DNA of 64,000 nt, from the NCBI RefSeq assembly GCF_004028095.1, contig NZ_SBHM01000009.1, positions 112,048 through 176,047 on the forward strand, given 5' to 3'. The notes beneath the pieces were generated by a model. The model had not been told where the DNA came from. It made no database searches and was given only the letters and a program-made list of their open reading frames with translations. Origin of the DNA: Paenarthrobacter ureafaciens (GTDB lineage: Bacteria > Actinomycetota > Actinomycetes > Actinomycetales > Micrococcaceae). The stretch's first letter is position 1; each line of letters starts with the position of its first letter. Both the position numbers and the translations under genes were made by a program. Shown here piece after piece: positions 17,462 through 26,773 of this stretch.

Positions 17462-18736
17462 TTGGGAAACGACAATGGCGTTGAAGAGTCCTCGGCGCTT
17501 CGGAGCAATCGGCGCAAGGCAATAGGGGCGGCAGGCATCGGGTGGGGATTGGACGGGTTCACCTGGACGATGTACGGGTTTGCCTTGACCGCAGCCCTTC
17601 CGGCTCTTGGAATTACGGCCGGGATGTCCGGATGGATCACTGCAGTGAGCATCGTTGCCTCTGCCTTGGGCGGATTGATTTTTGGCAACCTTGCAGACAG
17701 GTATGGGCGGGTGCGCGTGCTCTGCTGGGTGATTGTCGGTTACAGCGTGTTCACTGCGCTGACGGCCACTTCACAGGATGGAGTCCAGTTCATGATCTGG
17801 CGCATCCTTGAGGGATTGACCTTCGGCGGGGAATGGGCAGTTGGTGCAGCCCTTGTCGCGGAGTATGCCCGTCCTGAACGCCGGGGGCGCGCGTTGGCGT
17901 TCGTGCAGAGCTGCTACGCAATCGGTTGGGCACTGTCGACTGTCGGGTACCTCGTGATCTTCTCGGTCGCACCGGCCGAGCTGGCGTGGAGGTTCTTGTT
18001 CCTTGTCGGCATCTTGCCTGCCCTCTTCGCGTTTGTGATTCGCCGTACCACCCACGATGCCGTACCGGTGACAGCGAAGACTGTCCAGGAACGCCCAAGG
18101 GTGTCCGAACTCTTCGCCCCCGGACAGGTCAAGCTGACGGTATTCGCAACACTATTGGGTGTTGGAGTGCAGGCCATCTACTACTCGGTCTTTATCTTCC
18201 TGCCCACCTATCTGCGGGATGAACGGGGACTGAGCGTTGTGGGTACGGCCACGTACACCTGGATTGCCATTGTTGGCTCGTTCCTTGGCTACCTCGCCTC
18301 CGGCGTGCTGCTGGACTGGTGGGGCCGGCGTCCCACCTTCCTGTTCTTCTTCCTGGGCTCGGCGGGCAGTGTCGCAATCTTTGTGCTGACGCCCTTGGCC
18401 GGCCCCGAAATCGGGGTCCCCGTCATCTTCTTGCTGGGCTTTTTTGCCTCTGGCCAGGCAGGCGGGACCGGAGCATACCTTTCGGAACTTTTCCCAACCC
18501 GTATCCGGGCTACCGGGCAGGCATTCTCCTACAACCTGGGTCGGGCCTTGGCTGCCTTCGGCCCCCTGACCGTCGGTATTGCCGCGGCATCCATTGGCTG
18601 GGGCAACGCCATCTTGCTGATCGCTTCCTGCGGTGTGGTCATCGGGTGCATTGCCTTGGCGGTATTGCCCGAAACCAAAAACCGAAAGCTCGTAAATCTC
18701 GATAACGAAAAAACGCCGCACACCGTTCGCGGCTAG
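17462..18736 (+). CDS. MFS transporter (sugar-acid/aromatic-acid type)
   Basis: 424 residues with 12 predicted membrane helices. The TTG at 17462 is chosen as start because AGGAGG ends 7 bases before it. MFS hallmarks are present: GNLADRYGRVRVL between helices 2 and 3, EYARPERRGRALAF, SGVLLDWWGRRP in the second half and LSELFPTRIRATGQAF near the end. It is followed 18 bases later by hyuA, so it presumably takes up the hydantoin, oxoproline or related compound degraded by HyuAB. Confidence 0.85.
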   Translation: MGNDNGVEESSALRSNRRKAIGAAGIGWGLDGFTWTMYGFALTAALPALGITAGMSGWITAVSIVASALGGLIFGNLADRYGRVRVLCWVIVGYSVFTALTATSQDGVQFMIWRILEGLTFGGEWAVGAALVAEYARPERRGRALAFVQSCYAIGWALSTVGYLVIFSVAPAELAWRFLFLVGILPALFAFVIRRTTHDAVPVTAKTVQERPRVSELFAPGQVKLTVFATLLGVGVQAIYYSVFIFLPTYLRDERGLSVVGTATYTWIAIVGSFLGYLASGVLLDWWGRRPTFLFFFLGSAGSVAIFVLTPLAGPEIGVPVIFLLGFFASGQAGGTGAYLSELFPTRIRATGQAFSYNLGRALAAFGPLTVGIAAASIGWGNAILLIASCGVVIGCIALAVLPETKNRKLVNLDNEKTPHTVRG

Positions 18737-18754
18737 GAAAGGCAAGACACAGTC

Positions 18755-20779
18755 ATGACGACAGGTTTACAGTCGGATCTCCAGGTCGCGGTCGACACGG
18801 GAGGAACTTTCACCGACGTAGCGGTGCGCAGGAGCGACGGGTCCCTCTTCGTGTGGAAAGTGCCCTCCACGCCGGATTCCCCGGACGAGGCAGTGGTTCA
18901 CGGAATCACCAGCGCGATCCAGGAGATACACGCCGACGAATCCTCAATCACGCGCTTTGTGCACGGAACAACAGTCGCAACCAACACCGTCATCACGCGC
19001 ACCGGCGCAAAGGTGGGGCTGGTGACAACACGCGGATTCCGGGACCTGCTGGCCATCGGGCATCAATCACGTCCGCTCCTTTACGATCAGCATGTACACC
19101 GGGCAACATCGTTGGTCCCCACAGAGTTCATTGCCGAGGTTGACGAACGCATTGACTTCACGGGCGCGATCCTGTCCCCGCTCAAGGAAGAGGATCTGCG
19201 CGCTGCAGCAGACAAATTGAAGGCTGCGGACTTGGATGTCGTGGTCGTCTCCTTCCTGAGTTCCTACGTCAATTCCGAGCACGAGCAACGTGCGGTGCAA
19301 TTCCTGCTGGACGCAAAGGCGGCGCCCGCGATTTTTGCAGCATCGGCCGTTTCCGCGGAAATCCGTGAGTATGAACGAACCTCAACCGCCGTCATCAATG
19401 GATACGTGCAACCTAAAATTTCCGGGTACGTCAAGCGACTGGAGAAGAGCGTCGCCGCTGCCGGGGTTCCCGCGAAGATGTGGATCATGCAGTCCAACGG
19501 AGGATTGCTCAGTCCGCAAACAGCGGCAGAACACAGCGCGCGTACCGTGCTATCAGGACTTGCAGGCGGTGTGGTGGGGGCGGCCAACTGGGCCCGACAG
19601 CTCGGTCTTGACCGTGTGGTGAGCTTCGATATCGGAGGGACCAGCACTGATATTGCTCTGATCCGGGACGGCAAACCCGACGAGACTTTCGCTGGCGAAA
19701 TTGATTCGATGCCCTTGCGGTTGCCCTCGGTGGACGTCCATACCATTGGCGCCGGCGGCGGTTCGATCGCCTGGCTGGATTCCGGCGGGGGACTGCGCGT
19801 AGGTCCGCAGAGTGCAGGCGCTGTTCCCGGCCCCATATGCTACAGCCGCGGTGGCACCGAACTAACGGTTACTGACGCCCACGTAGTGCTCGGCAGGCTT
19901 GGTACCTCCTTGCTCGGAGGACGGTTCGCCATGGATATCGAGGCGGCTCGGAAACGGATGGAGTCCTGGGGAGAGGCGGTTGGCCTGAGCGCCGAAGATA
20001 CGGCGGAAGGCATCATCCGCGTCATCAATACCACGATGGCACGCGGTGTGCGCAAGGTGAGCGTTGAACGGGGAGTTGACGTCCGTTCCTGTCACCTCAT
20101 GGCATTCGGAGGTGCAGGCCCACTGCACGGTACTGACCTGCTGCGTGAACTGGGCATGACATCGGCCGTCATTCCGCCGATCGCCGGGATTGCCTCGGCC
20201 GTGGGCATGCTGGATGCTCCCGAAAGACACGATTACTCCGTTGCTGTCCATCTTGACGAATCCGATTCAATGGACTCGGTCGATAGAGCCTTCTCGAAAC
20301 TCGAGGAACAGGCCCTCTCCGTATCCCCTCAGGCGGATTGCCGACGTTGGGTTGACGCCCGCTACGTAGGGCAGAGCTACGAATTGACCATCCCGTACGT
20401 CGGGGACTGGGCCGGACAACGCGCTGCCTTCGACCACGCTCACGCCGAGCGTTACGGCTTCAGTGACGTCGGGGCGGCAGTGGAACTCGTGGTGGCCCGT
20501 GTTGTCTCCACCAATGGTGCTCCAACCCCAAGTGTTTCCGCCCAGTCATTGAACCGGGCAGCCGGCATTCCGCAGCCTGTAGAACACCGCGACGTCTACA
20601 TAGACGGTGCCTGGCGTCGCACGCCGATCTATGAGCGCGCCGACTTCGGCCCAGGCGCTACGCTCGATGGCCCACTGATCATCAACCAATTCGATACCAC
20701 GGTCTTCGTTCGCCCCGATCAAACATGCACGAGCGACGAGTTTGGATTCCTCCACTTGATCATGAAAGGACAGCAATGA
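18755..20779 (+). CDS. hyuA: Hydantoinase/oxoprolinase subunit A (HyuA)
   Basis: 674 residues. The N-terminal Hydant_A_N segment starts AVDTGGTFTDVAVRRSDG (residues 12-29), and the second actin-like half has FDIGGTSTDIALIRDGKP near residue 291. Both phosphate-binding loops of the ASKHA ATPase fold are therefore present, followed by the GAGGGSIAWLD motif. With HyuB it forms an ATP-dependent ring-opening enzyme for 5-membered cyclic amides (N-methylhydantoin, hydantoin or 5-oxoproline) in the cytoplasm. The stop overlaps the hyuB start by 4 bp. Confidence 0.88.
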   Translation: MTTGLQSDLQVAVDTGGTFTDVAVRRSDGSLFVWKVPSTPDSPDEAVVHGITSAIQEIHADESSITRFVHGTTVATNTVITRTGAKVGLVTTRGFRDLLAIGHQSRPLLYDQHVHRATSLVPTEFIAEVDERIDFTGAILSPLKEEDLRAAADKLKAADLDVVVVSFLSSYVNSEHEQRAVQFLLDAKAAPAIFAASAVSAEIREYERTSTAVINGYVQPKISGYVKRLEKSVAAAGVPAKMWIMQSNGGLLSPQTAAEHSARTVLSGLAGGVVGAANWARQLGLDRVVSFDIGGTSTDIALIRDGKPDETFAGEIDSMPLRLPSVDVHTIGAGGGSIAWLDSGGGLRVGPQSAGAVPGPICYSRGGTELTVTDAHVVLGRLGTSLLGGRFAMDIEAARKRMESWGEAVGLSAEDTAEGIIRVINTTMARGVRKVSVERGVDVRSCHLMAFGGAGPLHGTDLLRELGMTSAVIPPIAGIASAVGMLDAPERHDYSVAVHLDESDSMDSVDRAFSKLEEQALSVSPQADCRRWVDARYVGQSYELTIPYVGDWAGQRAAFDHAHAERYGFSDVGAAVELVVARVVSTNGAPTPSVSAQSLNRAAGIPQPVEHRDVYIDGAWRRTPIYERADFGPGATLDGPLIINQFDTTVFVRPDQTCTSDEFGFLHLIMKGQQ

Positions 20780-22383
20780 GTATCCAGACATTGAGAGAGC
20801 TCAACGCCGTAGAACTGGAGATTGCCCGCAATCGGTTGGAGTCGATTTCCGAAGAAGTGGGCATGGGACTGATTCGAACCTCCTACTCACCGAATATCAA
20901 GGATCGCCGGGACTGCTCCGCTGGCATCTATGGGCCCGACGGGGAACTGATCTCCCAAGCTGAGCACATCCCGCTGCACTTGGGCCTTATGCCCACTCTC
21001 ATCCGGCGTGCGCTGGAAGAATACGGTCGTGAGCGACTTGTACCCGGGGATGTCCTGATCACCAACAACCCGTACCTTGGCGGATCCCATCTGCCCGACA
21101 TCTGCGTGATCACGCCGATCTTCCGTGCGGGGGAGGTAGTTGCCCACGTCGCCAACATGGCGCACCACGTGGACGTTGGCGGAGCAACTCCTGGGTCCAT
21201 GTCCACCCATTCGACGGAGATCTTCCAGGAGGGCATCAGGATTCCGCCGATGCGCCTCTTCGCCGCCGGCACTCTGCAGGAAGAGGTACTCGCTCTTCTG
21301 CTGATGAACATGCGCACTGCGGATAAGACGCGGGGGGACCTCATGGCGCAGGTCGCTGCCAACCGTCTGGGTGAACGCCGTGTGGGTGAGCTGGTTGACG
21401 AATGGGGTGTCGAAGGGTTCCGCGACTCTTGGACCGCACTCATTGACTATTCCGAACGCCGGACACGGGCCGCCATTGCCAATCTTCCTGACGGTACGGG
21501 CCGTTTCACCGATTACCTTGAACATAATGGCGTACGTCCGGACCGGTTGCCGATCGTGGCTGAGGTGACCGTATCAGGTGATGAGATCACGGTGGATTTC
21601 TCGGAATCTGCCGATCACGCCGCAGGAGCGGTGAACTGTTCCTACGCTGTTGCCGAGGCATGCGTGGCTTATGCGGTGAAGCTGTTGGCCGATCCGACGC
21701 TGCCCTCAAACGCCGGCCTTATGGCACCCATCACCGTCAATACCCGTCCCGGCAGCCTCGTCGCTGCAGAGTTCCCGGCACCGGTCGCCAACGGCAACAC
21801 CCAGACTTCGCAACGCATAGTAGATGCCGTGCTTGGCGCCTTCCATACGTTCTCTCACGGCATCGTGCCCGCAGCCTCGAGCGGCAGCATGAGCATTGTG
21901 ACCATCGGCGGAATTGACCACCGCACAGGAGGCTACTTCTCTTATGTGGAGACCTACGGCGGCGGACAAGGGGCCATGCCGGACATGGATGGCGCATCGG
22001 CCGTGCATACGCACATGACCAACACCCGGAACACGCCTTGTGAAGTGATTGAACGTGAATACCCGCTGCGGGTCCTCACGTACGAAATCGCGCACGGCAC
22101 CGGTGGCGCCGGGCGCTTCACCGGCGGTAACGGTTTGGTCCGCCAACTCGCCCTGACCGGCGGATCGGCCTCGGTGGTTGCGGCCACCGCGCGCGTGGCC
22201 GAAGGGCCGTGGGGGCTTGAAGGAGGTTCCGCTGGCCACCCGGCACGCGTGGTACGCCACGATGAGAATGGCTCCCATGAGCTGGAAGCAATGAGTCGTT
22301 TTGAGCTGACCGCAGGGCAGAGCATTCTCATCCAGACGGCTGGCGGTGGGGGTTACGGTCTGCCAGGCTCACCGGCCGCTTGA
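20776..22383 (+). CDS. hyuB: Hydantoinase B/oxoprolinase subunit (HyuB)
   Basis: 535 residues from the ATG at 20776 (ATGA overlap with hyuA, AAAGGA upstream). Conserved Hydant_B features: FSPNIKDRRDCSAGI-like segment near residue 40 (here YSPNIKDRRDCSAG), ITNNPYLGGSHLPDICVITP, NMAHHVDVGG and a C-terminal GGGGYGLPG typical of the family. It provides the second half of the ATP-dependent cyclic-amide hydrolase with HyuA. The transporter-hyuA-hyuB operon is probably induced through the divergent GntR. Confidence 0.88.
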   Translation: MSIQTLRELNAVELEIARNRLESISEEVGMGLIRTSYSPNIKDRRDCSAGIYGPDGELISQAEHIPLHLGLMPTLIRRALEEYGRERLVPGDVLITNNPYLGGSHLPDICVITPIFRAGEVVAHVANMAHHVDVGGATPGSMSTHSTEIFQEGIRIPPMRLFAAGTLQEEVLALLLMNMRTADKTRGDLMAQVAANRLGERRVGELVDEWGVEGFRDSWTALIDYSERRTRAAIANLPDGTGRFTDYLEHNGVRPDRLPIVAEVTVSGDEITVDFSESADHAAGAVNCSYAVAEACVAYAVKLLADPTLPSNAGLMAPITVNTRPGSLVAAEFPAPVANGNTQTSQRIVDAVLGAFHTFSHGIVPAASSGSMSIVTIGGIDHRTGGYFSYVETYGGGQGAMPDMDGASAVHTHMTNTRNTPCEVIEREYPLRVLTYEIAHGTGGAGRFTGGNGLVRQLALTGGSASVVAATARVAEGPWGLEGGSAGHPARVVRHDENGSHELEAMSRFELTAGQSILIQTAGGGGYGLPGSPAA

Positions 22384-22480
22384 ATGGCGGGCCACCGAAG
22401 TGGCTGCCGACGGTAACCTGTGCAGGCCGCCACAAGGCACCGTGAGGGCGCAGATTAGTCATTGATTGTAGGACGCCGGG

Positions 22481-22512
22481 ACCCGTGCCTCCACCTGTGG
22501 TTGGGGCACGGG
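22481..22512. terminator. Probable terminator after hyuB
   Basis: ACCCGTGCC and GGCACGGGT form a 9-bp stem around a 14-base loop, about 100 bases after the hyuB stop and before the next plus-strand gene. Confidence 0.4.
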
Positions 22513-22565
22513 TTCGGTGGCGTTCGTTCCCGGGCTTTCACGGGAAATAGTGGAGAATAGGCGCA

Positions 22566-22928
22566 GTGACCAGTACGCGAGCCATGTTCAAAAAGCCCAA
22601 GTCCGTCCTGCGCCGCGTAGTGAATGTGTTGCTCGCCGCCGTGCTGATGCTGGCGGGGCCCGCCGTGATGATCACCAGCTATCAGCAAGTCCACGCCGAC
22701 GAAGAGCTCGCCCGCACCGGCGTCCACGTCACCGGGACCATCACCTATTTCAGCGACGCCAGGAAGGCGTCGAACCGGGACATCACGGTGGAATTCGTGG
22801 CGGCCGACGGCGTGAACCGCTACGCCCATGCCCCCTTGGATCATGAGCAGCACCCGTACATTGGCGAGCAGGTTACCGTCTCCTATCGCGAACAACAACC
22901 AGATCAGGCAGTTGTGCTCGGCTATTGA
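22566..22928 (+). CDS. DUF3592-like membrane protein, probably truncated by an in-frame stop
   Basis: A GTG start at 22566 gives 120 residues (an ATG 18 bases later is an alternative). One N-terminal membrane helix (residues 20-38) is followed by a beta-rich domain (GVHVTGTITYFSDARK, ITVEFVAADGVNRYAHAP) as in DUF3592. The frame remains open and protein-like after the TGA at 22926-22928, continuing with a second hydrophobic helix (FLGGVGLILTAVLTTPGVV) and a basic tail to a TGA at 23064-23066. DUF3592 proteins normally have both helices, so this TGA is probably a nonsense mutation or sequencing error. Function unknown. Confidence 0.6.
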   Translation: MTSTRAMFKKPKSVLRRVVNVLLAAVLMLAGPAVMITSYQQVHADEELARTGVHVTGTITYFSDARKASNRDITVEFVAADGVNRYAHAPLDHEQHPYIGEQVTVSYREQQPDQAVVLGY

Positions 22929-23093
22929 AGCACCAACAAATTCCTCGGTGGCGTCGGCCTGATCCTGACGGCAGTTCTTACAACGCCTGGCGTCGTCCTG
23001 ATCCCTTCGAAGGTGTGGAGGAGGCAGCGGGACAAGCCCCGCAGCGGCTCCGGGACTCGACCCTGACCAAGCCTCCCAAAGGCCTGCCGGCAA

Positions 23094-24191
23094 CTATTTG
23101 GTTGCGGCCGCGTGTTTCGCCTTGTAGCGGTTCCGTCGTGCCCGGAGGTATAGCGCTCCGATGGCAGCAACGATGACGGGAACTGTAATGCCCAGAGGAG
23201 CAGCCCAGTCCTTGGTGACGTCGCTGACGACTTTGAGGATGCTGACGTTGACGTTGATGTTGCGTGTGTAGGTTTCAACTTCGAATTCGCCGTCGACGTT
23301 CGGAATGGGGGCGATCAGCCGGAGGGTCAGCGTTTGCGTGCCGGGTTTGTTGGGTGTGATGTACCAGCCCCATTCGCCAACCTCGTCGCTTGGCAAGGCG
23401 ATAACGCCTGAGGAATCGCCACGCCGTTCGATGTCGAAGCCTTCACCGGTGAGGTCGGCGCGCATGAGGGCGCAGATCCGCGGGTGTTCGGTGGCTACCG
23501 GACTGCCGCTGGGGAAGCCTGTGGCCGGGTTCTCTTCCGCGCCGTGCAGGGCGACCCGAAGGATGAATTCTTCGCGGCTCCCCAGTTCCATGGCTGCCGG
23601 AGGTGAGTAGGCAACTGTGCCCTTGAGGCATTTCTCCAGATATTCCTGGACATCACTTCCGGGCTCTGCGGAGGACGTTGCCGTGGGGTCCGGCGTCCCG
23701 GTGTCGCTGGGGACGGGGCTGCCGGAATTGCTGCCGCTGGCTGTTGGAGTCGTGGAAGGAACAACAGGGGTTCCTGTTGGCTTTGGCGTGCCGGTTTCTG
23801 TTGGCGGCGGTTGTGCCTGCTTTATCTGGAGCTCGATGGCTTGTGACTCGCCCTGGGCGTTCGTGATTCGGGCGGTGTAGGCTCCGGGGGCCGGATAGGT
23901 GTGGTTCGTGCCGGCGCCGCAGGGGAATGTGATGGGGGCCGTTCCGTCTCCGGCGTCAAATGAGCAAACCGCCGACGGCGGATACGTCACCTTTGGTTTG
24001 AAGGTGCATGACGACGTGTTGCACGCGGCCGAGTAACTCACTGACAGCACCCCCGCATTCGTCGGTGCGGGTTTGTCTGGGCCGAAATCCGGACCCACTC
24101 CTCCCAGGGCGGACGCCAAGCCAAGCAGCAATGCGCCGGCCCCCCGACTCCAGCGACTTATTCCGCTCCGGCGCTTCGGCAAGTAGAGCAT
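23094..24191 (-). CDS. Secreted, membrane-anchored PKD-like protein of unknown function
   Basis: 365 residues. The N-terminus has a basic stretch and a hydrophobic signal (GAGALLLGLASALGGVG). A PKD-like domain follows (VCSFDAGDGTAPITFPCGA, HTYPAPGAYTARI) around residues 60-120, then a Pro/Thr/Ser-rich low-complexity linker (about 128-178). A folded region of about 140 residues precedes a single C-terminal membrane helix (LGITVPVIVAAIGALYL) and a short basic tail. The topology is that of a surface protein held by its C-terminus; there is no LPxTG motif. The ribosome binding site is weak, so the start is uncertain. I do not recognise a specific role. Confidence 0.6.
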   Translation of the reverse strand: MLYLPKRRSGISRWSRGAGALLLGLASALGGVGPDFGPDKPAPTNAGVLSVSYSAACNTSSCTFKPKVTYPPSAVCSFDAGDGTAPITFPCGAGTNHTYPAPGAYTARITNAQGESQAIELQIKQAQPPPTETGTPKPTGTPVVPSTTPTASGSNSGSPVPSDTGTPDPTATSSAEPGSDVQEYLEKCLKGTVAYSPPAAMELGSREEFILRVALHGAEENPATGFPSGSPVATEHPRICALMRADLTGEGFDIERRGDSSGVIALPSDEVGEWGWYITPNKPGTQTLTLRLIAPIPNVDGEFEVETYTRNINVNVSILKVVSDVTKDWAAPLGITVPVIVAAIGALYLRARRNRYKAKHAAATK

Positions 24192-24419
24192 GGCATACCG
24201 AACCCATTGAGTATCCGCGACGATGCACGTCCTTTAGGGGCAGTTTGCGCCCTCACGTGGCCGGATTCAACCATCGATTTTATTGTGGGATGAAGTGGGA
24301 GAACGCCATCAGCGGGGGCTTTCCAGAGCGCCGGTGATGCCGCAATTCCCGGGATAAGATCCAGCACCCGGAGCGCGGCCCGGACGAAGTCATTCCCGCT
24401 CCGGCCTGAACCAACGTGG
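24192..24419. other. Intergenic stretch with nothing recognised
   Basis: 228 bases between two minus-strand genes. It should contain the promoter of the PKD-like gene. No repeat, hairpin or small gene stands out. Confidence 0.3.
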
Positions 24420-25301
24420 TCAGTGCGTGTTGGCGGGGCCGAATGTTGCACCGGCGTCGGTGGACACCACGACCTCATCAACGGTGGCCACCCACAGGGA
24501 CGGACTCCCGCCGGATCCGTTTCCTGCCGCGATGGCCTGGACCTCGGATGCGACGCGGCCTTTCCTGGTCCAGGTAACACCGGCGTCGGCGGAGTGGTAC
24601 GTGGTCCCGTCCGGAGCCACGCCGAAGGCTTCGGTGGGGTCCGCGAACGCGGCGAACTGGATCACTGGTCCGTCGGGGACCGCTTTCCAGGTCTTCCCGC
24701 CGTCGGTGGAGCGCTGGATCCCGTTCTCTGTGGTGGCCAGCACCGTGTCAGAGTCGGCATGTCCGGCCAGGACGGCAGGGGCGAAACCGGCAGCAGCGAC
24801 CTCCCAGGCTTTCCCGTCAGCACTTCCGCGCAACTGGCCGTCGTAGCCGACAATTCCGGACTTGGTGACTGTCAGGGCGTGGAAGTCTGATTCGCCTTGC
24901 CGGGAGAGCGGTTCCCAAGTCTTCCCGCCGTCGGTGGATTTCATCAATCCCAGCGGGTCGGGCAAGGACGATCCGGGCCCGGGATGGCCGGAGGTGTAGA
25001 AGACGTTACCGGCGCCAACGGTGAAACCCATGAGGTCGTTCGTGTCACCGATCTTGGTCGCGGGGGTAACAGTAACGTCAAACAAACCCTCGTGGGTGGC
25101 GAGCAGGACCTGGCCGGACTCACTGTTGACGGCCAGCGCGTGCACGTGGTTGCCGGGCAGCGCGTTGTCCGTCATCCCATGTGAAGACTCTGCAGGGCCG
25201 GAAGACGGAGAGGGCTGGGTGCAGGCAGCCATGGCAGGAAGGAAGGCGAGGAGTGCGGCGACTCCTGCGGCCCGGTATAACGACGGTTTGGCTAAAGGCA
25301 T
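24420..25301 (-). CDS. F510_1955-type glycosyl hydrolase-like BNR-repeat lipoprotein
   Basis: 293 residues from the ATG at 25301 with GGAG upstream. A lipoprotein signal ends LPAMAAC, with the Cys about 27 residues in. The mature part shows repeated BNR/sortilin-type blades, each with S(T)DGGKTW (STDGGKTWEPLS, STDGGKTWKAVP, SADAGVTWTRKG), forming a beta-propeller. Such proteins are annotated as exo-alpha-sialidase or photosynthesis-stability-like without known chemistry. They often sit beside DUF305 and copper-export genes in Micrococcaceae, as here. Confidence 0.7.
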   Translation of the reverse strand: MPLAKPSLYRAAGVAALLAFLPAMAACTQPSPSSGPAESSHGMTDNALPGNHVHALAVNSESGQVLLATHEGLFDVTVTPATKIGDTNDLMGFTVGAGNVFYTSGHPGPGSSLPDPLGLMKSTDGGKTWEPLSRQGESDFHALTVTKSGIVGYDGQLRGSADGKAWEVAAAGFAPAVLAGHADSDTVLATTENGIQRSTDGGKTWKAVPDGPVIQFAAFADPTEAFGVAPDGTTYHSADAGVTWTRKGRVASEVQAIAAGNGSGGSPSLWVATVDEVVVSTDAGATFGPANTH

Positions 25302-25345
25302 GGGAAGCTCCAGGGCTCGATGGCGGGGATGAGTCAAAGACGAAG

Positions 25346-25376
25346 GGAGTGCCGGCCCTTCCAAGGCCGGCACTCC
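25346..25376 (-). terminator. Intrinsic terminator downstream of the DUF305 gene
   Basis: A perfect 12-bp stem (GGAGTGCCGGCC / GGCCGGCACTCC) with a 7-base loop lies 29 bases after the DUF305 stop on the minus strand and before the BNR lipoprotein start. Confidence 0.75.
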
Positions 25377-25404
25377 GCTTGCTGCTAAAGGACGGCGCCG
25401 GCCG

Positions 25405-26031
25405 CTAGAGGCCGGCCAGCAGTTGCTCCATCTCCTTGATCTCTGCCTCCTGCGCGGTGATGATCTCCTTGGCCAACTTCACGGCATCGGTGTTCTTGCC
25501 GTCGCGGGTTTCCGTCTCCGCCATCGCCACGGCACCGCGGTGGTGGGCAATCATCTGCGACAGGAACAGTTTGGCAGCCTCGGTACCCTGGGCTGCGTCG
25601 AGTTTGGCCATGTCATCGTCACTCATCATGCCGTCCATGCTGTGGCCCGAGGGCATCATCGTGGACTCGTTCCAGCCTTTCAACCAACCGGTCATTGTCT
25701 CGATTTCCGGGCCTTGGGCATCCTTGATACGGGTTGCCAACGCGCTCACCTGGGCAGGGATGTCCTGCTTGGCGAGGATCATCCCGCTCATCTCCACGGC
25801 TTGGGCATGGTGGGGGATCATTGCCTGCGCGAACATCGCGTCGGCCGCGTTATGGTCCCCCGCGCTCGCGGGCGCAGATGGCGCGGGGGCGCTGGAGGAG
25901 CCCATATTTCCGTGGTCCATCCCGGGCATGGACGTCCCCGACGAACCGGGGGTTCCGGTGCTGCATCCTGCGAGTGCCAGGGAAGCGACAAGGGCAACAG
26001 CGGAGAGGGGCAAAAGCTTTTTGGTTTTCAC
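25405..26031 (-). CDS. DUF305 copper-associated lipoprotein
   Basis: 208 residues from a GTG at 26031, with GAAGGA 7 bases upstream. Signal peptide and lipobox LALAGC are followed by a Met/His/Ser-rich linker (MPGMDHGNMGSSS). The DUF305 four-helix domain contains two paired-histidine motifs, MIPHHAQAVEM and MIAHHRGAVAM, plus Met-rich MMPSGHSMDGMM, consistent with metal binding at the cell surface. The gene lies 148 bases after the DUF6153 gene in the copper cluster. A far longer upstream frame (to 26508) overlaps DUF6153 and is not used. Confidence 0.85.
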   Translation of the reverse strand: MKTKKLLPLSAVALVASLALAGCSTGTPGSSGTSMPGMDHGNMGSSSAPAPSAPASAGDHNAADAMFAQAMIPHHAQAVEMSGMILAKQDIPAQVSALATRIKDAQGPEIETMTGWLKGWNESTMMPSGHSMDGMMSDDDMAKLDAAQGTEAAKLFLSQMIAHHRGAVAMAETETRDGKNTDAVKLAKEIITAQEAEIKEMEQLLAGL

Positions 26032-26179
26032 AGAACAGTCCTTCAAACGGGTACTCGTGAACGCCAAGGCGCTCACGGCAAAGCGGGATATGTGAATGCC
26101 GGACCGGAAGCCCGGGCGCCGCCGAGGGGGCGGCGCAAGACAGAGTGCCCCCCCGGGTAGGCGGGGCGCAGGCCGGTGC

Positions 26180-26665
26180 CTATGTTCTGCTGATCGACAG
26201 TTCGCCCGGGGAAGGACTTCCGGGCAGGTAGGACCATAGCGTGCTGGAACCTGTAGCGACAGGCCGGAATGAAGACGGCACTGTAGTGGAGGTGTCCGGC
26301 AGCGGGGCTGCCAGGACGCCGGTTGCGGTTGAGGGGACACAGAAGACGCCCATCGCATGCTCCGTGGAGCAGTTCCCCGAGCAGGCGCATTGTGCCGGTC
26401 CACCCGCGGCCGGACCCACGGCCGGACCGGCGTCGGCCTCCGCATCAGTGGTGCCGGCCCCACCGCGGTGGTGGTCGTGGGCGGCGGTGCCATGGTCCAC
26501 CGTTTCAACGGATATGACCGTTGTTGTTGCTGCGGTGGTCATGGGGTGTTGGGTGTGCAGACCGGTCATGACGTGCATCCCCAATACGCCGGCGATCAAT
26601 GCCATGACTGTCACCAGCAGCCCGATGCTAAGGAAGGTCCCGGTCATGGTCCGGCGTGCCTGCAT
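26180..26665 (-). CDS. DUF6153-like small membrane protein of the copper cluster
   Basis: 161 residues with GGAAGGAG before the ATG at 26665. One N-terminal membrane helix (residues 10-32) is followed by a His-rich stretch (VDHGTAAHDHHRGG), a low-complexity Ala/Gly segment and a Cys-containing part (CACSGNCSTEHAMGVFC) with five close cysteines. The match to DUF6153 is from memory. Location between a copper P-type ATPase and DUF305 suggests metal handling in the envelope; no biochemical function is known to me. Confidence 0.65.
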   Translation of the reverse strand: MQARRTMTGTFLSIGLLVTVMALIAGVLGMHVMTGLHTQHPMTTAATTTVISVETVDHGTAAHDHHRGGAGTTDAEADAGPAVGPAAGGPAQCACSGNCSTEHAMGVFCVPSTATGVLAAPLPDTSTTVPSSFRPVATGSSTLWSYLPGSPSPGELSISRT

Positions 26666-26773
26666 GACTGTCTCCTTCCTTTCGTGCGGGTTGCTTGGCT
26701 TCTTGTGCTTCCAGCCTATCGGCCCCCGGCGCCGCCCCGATCCGTGGGGTGGGACGCCCGGTGCGTGGTTGGT

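Noticed and set aside
22926..22928. TGA as a selenocysteine codon in the DUF3592 gene
   Set aside because: DUF3592 is not a selenoprotein family and no SECIS-like hairpin directly follows; a nonsense change is more plausible.
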